Source of the DNA: JBGTKH01 sp041744735
GTDB lineage: Bacteria > Planctomycetota > Planctomycetia > Pirellulales > Pirellulaceae
Direction of reading: 5' to 3'
Length of the DNA: 14,667 nucleotides
Assembly: GCA_041744735.1 (NCBI GenBank)
Contig: JBGTKH010000409.1
Span: forward strand, 1 to 14,667
In this document: positions 13,201-14,667 of the stretch, piece after piece
Layout: each line of letters starts with the position of its first letter
Numbering within the stretch: the first letter of the stretch is position 1
Notes under the pieces: model-generated
What the model saw: only the letters and a program-made list of their open reading frames with translations
Told to the model about the DNA's origin: nothing
The model's database searches: none
Program-made: the position numbers and the translations under genes

Positions 13201-14371
13201 TGCACCGTTTGCCGGTGACGACGACTTCCAGATATTCACGAGTGACGTGAACCGTAATCTGGTGGTGCTGACCAACGACCGCCCCGGTCCGGCCGGCGTC
13301 CCCGCGCCGTTCAACGAAAGCGGCCAAACGCTGTCGATCAAAATGGTCAATGGCCCCACGGTCACGACGTTCCGCGAGGGAACCAACGCACCGGGCACGT
13401 TAACGCAGAAGCCCGACGGTTCGTTCGACTACACGCCCGCACCGGACTTCGCAGGGGTCGTGACGTTCACCTACAGCATCGAGGACAACGGCGTACCGGC
13501 CCTGGAATCCAATTTCGCCACGGTCACGATCGACGTGGTTAATTTCGTACCCAGCACGTTCTCTGGATTTGTGTACCTCGACGCCGACAACAACGGCAAT
13601 AAGGCAGCCAACGAACAAGGCATCGGCGGCGTGGAGATCAACTTACAAGGCCTGGATATCTTCGGGCGGAACGTCGATGTCACCACGCACACGCGGCGCG
13701 ACGGCTCCTACTTGTTCGACAAGGACCAGTTCGGCAATCCGCTGGCGCCGAGCGACAATTACATCCTCTCGCAAACTCAGCCGGCTTTCGTCAGGGATGG
13801 CATCGACACGATTGTCACGCCGGGCGTGGCCAATCCGTCTGACACGCTGTTCGGCCAGTTTTCGATTCAGTCGGCGGGCAACGACAGGTTCGCAGCCGAC
13901 ATCGGCCGGCTGGGCGACGCGCACATCGTCACGAATTTCGGCGAGTTGGGTTTGGAGCCGCAGTTCATCAGCGTGTTTGACTTGCTGGCCTCGACGCCGC
14001 GGACCGGCGTCTTGGTCGCGATTGATAATCCGACGGGGTCAAGTGCAACGCCAAATACGCTCTGGTACGACTTCCACGCGGGCTGGGAGGGATTCCGCTC
14101 CGTGGAGTTGACGCTCAATGGGAACACCGCGACGTTGACGGCGATAGACAACAACGGAGTGACGCACATTGTAAACATCCCGACGCAGAACAACCCGAAT
14201 TTCGTCTTCCAGGGTCAAGACGGGACCCGCCACCTCGTTCGCATTTATGGATCGGCGTCCGATTTCGGTCTGACGCCCAGTAACAACGGTGCGAGCCCAG
14301 AAGGCGAAGGGGAAATGGCCGCTTATACACAGGCCGTGGATTCGGCTTTTGCCAGCGGGTGGCAAGACTAA
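10253..14371 (+). CDS. giant secreted dockerin / cadherin-like repeat protein with LEPR-XLL leader
   Basis: A 1372-residue surface protein. Residues 1-30 are strongly basic, followed by RLEDRMMLA (36-44), the planctomycete LEPR-XLL export/anchor-type motif. Two dockerin-like calcium loops follow: DVNHDGSTNALDAFMVI (58-74) and DVNGDNVLSPLDAFRVI (110-126). Residues about 213-310 form a module seen in many large repeat proteins (GGTFTLTYEGQTTAPINRLA, TAADVEAALAALSTVGG). From about 372 to 1097 come six cadherin-like/Ig-like beta units of 105-145 residues, several joined by VNDAP (511-515, 613-617, 836-840, 981-985) and containing GTFTFNPG or DTFTY signatures. Residues 1103-1200 are an SdrD-B/Cna-B-like domain (FSGFVYLDADNNGNKAANEQ). 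The last 170 residues have a conserved-looking segment (GDAHIVTNFGELGLEPQFIS). Probable role: calcium-stabilised adhesion or matrix protein. Start ATG 10253 is supported by the leader; only AGGA close by serves as ribosome binding site. Confidence 0.92.
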   Translation: MKKNTAPTRRSARRASKSRRTGAGTNSLFRRFTGERLEDRMMLAVDTPMFHNARAPTDVNHDGSTNALDAFMVIGALRQGGTRALTAPAVASSATASGGEGEGGSTMFVDVNGDNVLSPLDAFRVISRLRAEGQMGDQVRYRLDTSLGSAANAAQITSAALGSDIFLRVFVQDIRDVNQLPPGFQSDVNKGVQSAFLDVTYNFAQSLSLIGNDFQDVRIEGNPTGGTFTLTYEGQTTAPINRLATAADVEAALAALSTVGGTANVDVTPSGAPGGPWRVNFLMAEASTTSLLTANASGLTGGVNPSIVILPIVFGGEFSQDPRDHDGTVRPGGEIDEVGTVQLNFGFGGPFGAQEELVFSIPFRVSQLPLIANTDSGAGFAVPEGSMNNLLDVLANDSVSGPVIFQSNPADDPANLTVVNVGSQGQGGPGVGVVPDDEIDFGTFTLNVTGGTKTLFSVPNSTPNGTATIVNGRIQYSPNLNFNGTDTFTYVLSDGGAGRATGTVSVTVNAVNDAPVAINVNVSAMEDGPGVNGNFSATDVDNAPATLTFMLLSQPSEGSAVNNNDGTFTFNPGGGFQNLALNETRPVTFTYKATDPPGADSNTATVTATVTGVNDAPTANNFMAQVGNMSTSTLPFQADDVDSDDSRTTLTYVVTQPTDGNAATGDGSVVANNGAGTFTFNPGNDFASLQPGQFRDVTFTYQATDSHTETSPTGTVTVRVVPNQPPVAQNDNFATTEDATVAGNVLVNNGNGADSDPENDPIRVTAFDATSQQGATITGVIAVGATNGNFTYDPRNAPNTQRLAAGELLTDTFTYELTDSQGGTGIGTVSVALTGVNDAPVLTPSGARTLTAINEDPMANPGNTVASIVGATIADVDNGALPGIAVFNVDNTLGNWQYSTDGGTTFTNFGSPSASAARLLRSQDVIRFVPLAEFFGTATFQYRAWDQTSGAFGNTVAIGNTGGTNAFSTASDTATITINSVNDAPFAGDDDFQIFTSDVNRNLVVLTNDRPGPAGVPAPFNESGQTLSIKMVNGPTVTTFREGTNAPGTLTQKPDGSFDYTPAPDFAGVVTFTYSIEDNGVPALESNFATVTIDVVNFVPSTFSGFVYLDADNNGNKAANEQGIGGVEINLQGLDIFGRNVDVTTHTRRDGSYLFDKDQFGNPLAPSDNYILSQTQPAFVRDGIDTIVTPGVANPSDTLFGQFSIQSAGNDRFAADIGRLGDAHIVTNFGELGLEPQFISVFDLLASTPRTGVLVAIDNPTGSSATPNTLWYDFHAGWEGFRSVELTLNGNTATLTAIDNNGVTHIVNIPTQNNPNFVFQGQDGTRHLVRIYGSASDFGLTPSNNGASPEGEGEMAAYTQAVDSAFASGWQD

Positions 14372-14511
14372 GGCAAGTCGGCGTTTGATGTAGGATGGAC
14401 GCCCTCGTCCATCCTACGGTGAGGGACGGACGAGGGCGTCCATCCTACGGGTCAACAACACGATAACACCTAATAACCGGAAGCTAGTGAACGTAGAGGC
14501 ACCAACGAAAC
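14372..14511. other. intergenic spacer between two LEPR-XLL genes
   Basis: It contains only the inverted repeat 14390-14448 and the leader of the next gene. A weak GAGG at 14495-14498 is the only ribosome-binding-like sequence. The two genes may be cotranscribed. Confidence 0.5.
14390..14448. repeat. inverted repeat of the GTAGGAYGGAC family
   Basis: Perfect 21-bp arms (14390-14410 and 14428-14448). The left half is also a complete small hairpin, GTAGGATGGAC-GCCCTC-GTCCATCCTAC (14390-14417). Compared with 4073-4138, C-G pairs are replaced by T-A pairs on both sides of the stem, so pairing is preserved. It begins 19 bases after the stop of the dockerin gene. Confidence 0.85.
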
Positions 14512-14667
14512 ATGAAGACTAAGACCCGATCCTCGCGTCGCCGTGCAGGCCTGTCTCAGACGCGCCAAGCGAAGCGCCGCGCCGGCGGTTTGTCCCCGCG
14601 CCGCTTGTTTGCCGAACAGCTCGAAGCGCGCACGATGTTGGCCGGCGACGGAGTGCTGCCCTGGCAC
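14512..14667 (+). CDS. second LEPR-XLL surface protein (5' partial)
   Basis: From ATG 14512 the frame is open to the right edge (52 codons). It begins with a strongly basic leader (MKTKTRSSRRRAGLSQTRQA, then KRRAGGLSPRR) followed by LFAEQLEARTMLAGDGVLPW. The LEARTMLA motif corresponds to LEDRMMLA of the preceding gene, and the two leaders have the same layout (MK-T/N, Arg/Lys-rich stretch, LF, LExRxMLA). Family knowledge suggests that a long secreted multidomain protein follows. It lies 140 bp behind the dockerin gene on the same strand and may form a unit with it. The start is clear from the leader; the ribosome binding site is weak. Confidence 0.82.
   Translation, partial: MKTKTRSSRRRAGLSQTRQAKRRAGGLSPRRLFAEQLEARTMLAGDGVLPWH

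Noticed and set aside
10253..14371. Long open frames on the minus strand opposite the dockerin gene (for example 12655-11987 and 13327-12701)
   Set aside because: They are mirror frames caused by high GC at third positions. The plus-strand translation has clear domains throughout, while these have Arg/Val-rich, low-order sequence and no ribosome binding sites.

Overview
The window reads as chromosomal DNA of a planctomycete, most likely of the Pirellulales. The evidence is a BBP7-type outer-membrane beta-barrel gene, two large surface proteins that begin with the basic leader plus LExRxMLA (LEPR-XLL) motif typical of that phylum, a dockerin/cadherin-like architecture, high GC, and many long palindromic intergenic repeats.

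Layout: 1-43 holds the first codons of a minus-strand gene leaving the left edge. 99-761 is a plus-strand C-terminal TPR fragment with no usable start, probably a truncated gene. 762-1131 is filled by a nested palindromic repeat. From 6238 down to 1132, all on the minus strand, lies the conserved information-processing cluster: promoter, SRP RNA, dnaX, ybaB, recR, rpoN and a small conserved-looking protein. SRP RNA next to dnaX-ybaB-recR is the order known from Bacillus. Each gap of this cluster carries a hairpin or palindrome. 6343-7563 (minus) encodes a secreted HEAT-repeat-like protein bracketed by two related palindromic elements. 8042-9625 (minus) encodes a BBP7 protein whose stop codon is supplied by the terminal inverted repeat of a 133-bp MITE-like element. 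9626-10252 is intergenic with a repeat and a possible decayed minus-strand gene. 10253-14371 (plus) encodes a 1372-residue secreted dockerin/cadherin-like/SdrD-B-like protein, and a second LEPR-XLL protein starts at 14512 and runs off the right edge.

How the genes relate: dnaX (clamp loader), ybaB and recR (recombinational repair) form the usual replication/repair operon. rpoN (sigma-54) follows 198 bp behind recR. The right part encodes envelope and surface proteins with no obvious functional link to the left part.

The points most worth following up are: a run of nine A in dnaX, followed at once by a small hairpin, where slippage in either direction gives a short gamma-like product; an SRP RNA whose apical loop is a UUAACC hexaloop instead of the GNRA tetraloop; and several families of structured, apparently dispersed palindromic repeats, one of them providing the end of a coding gene.
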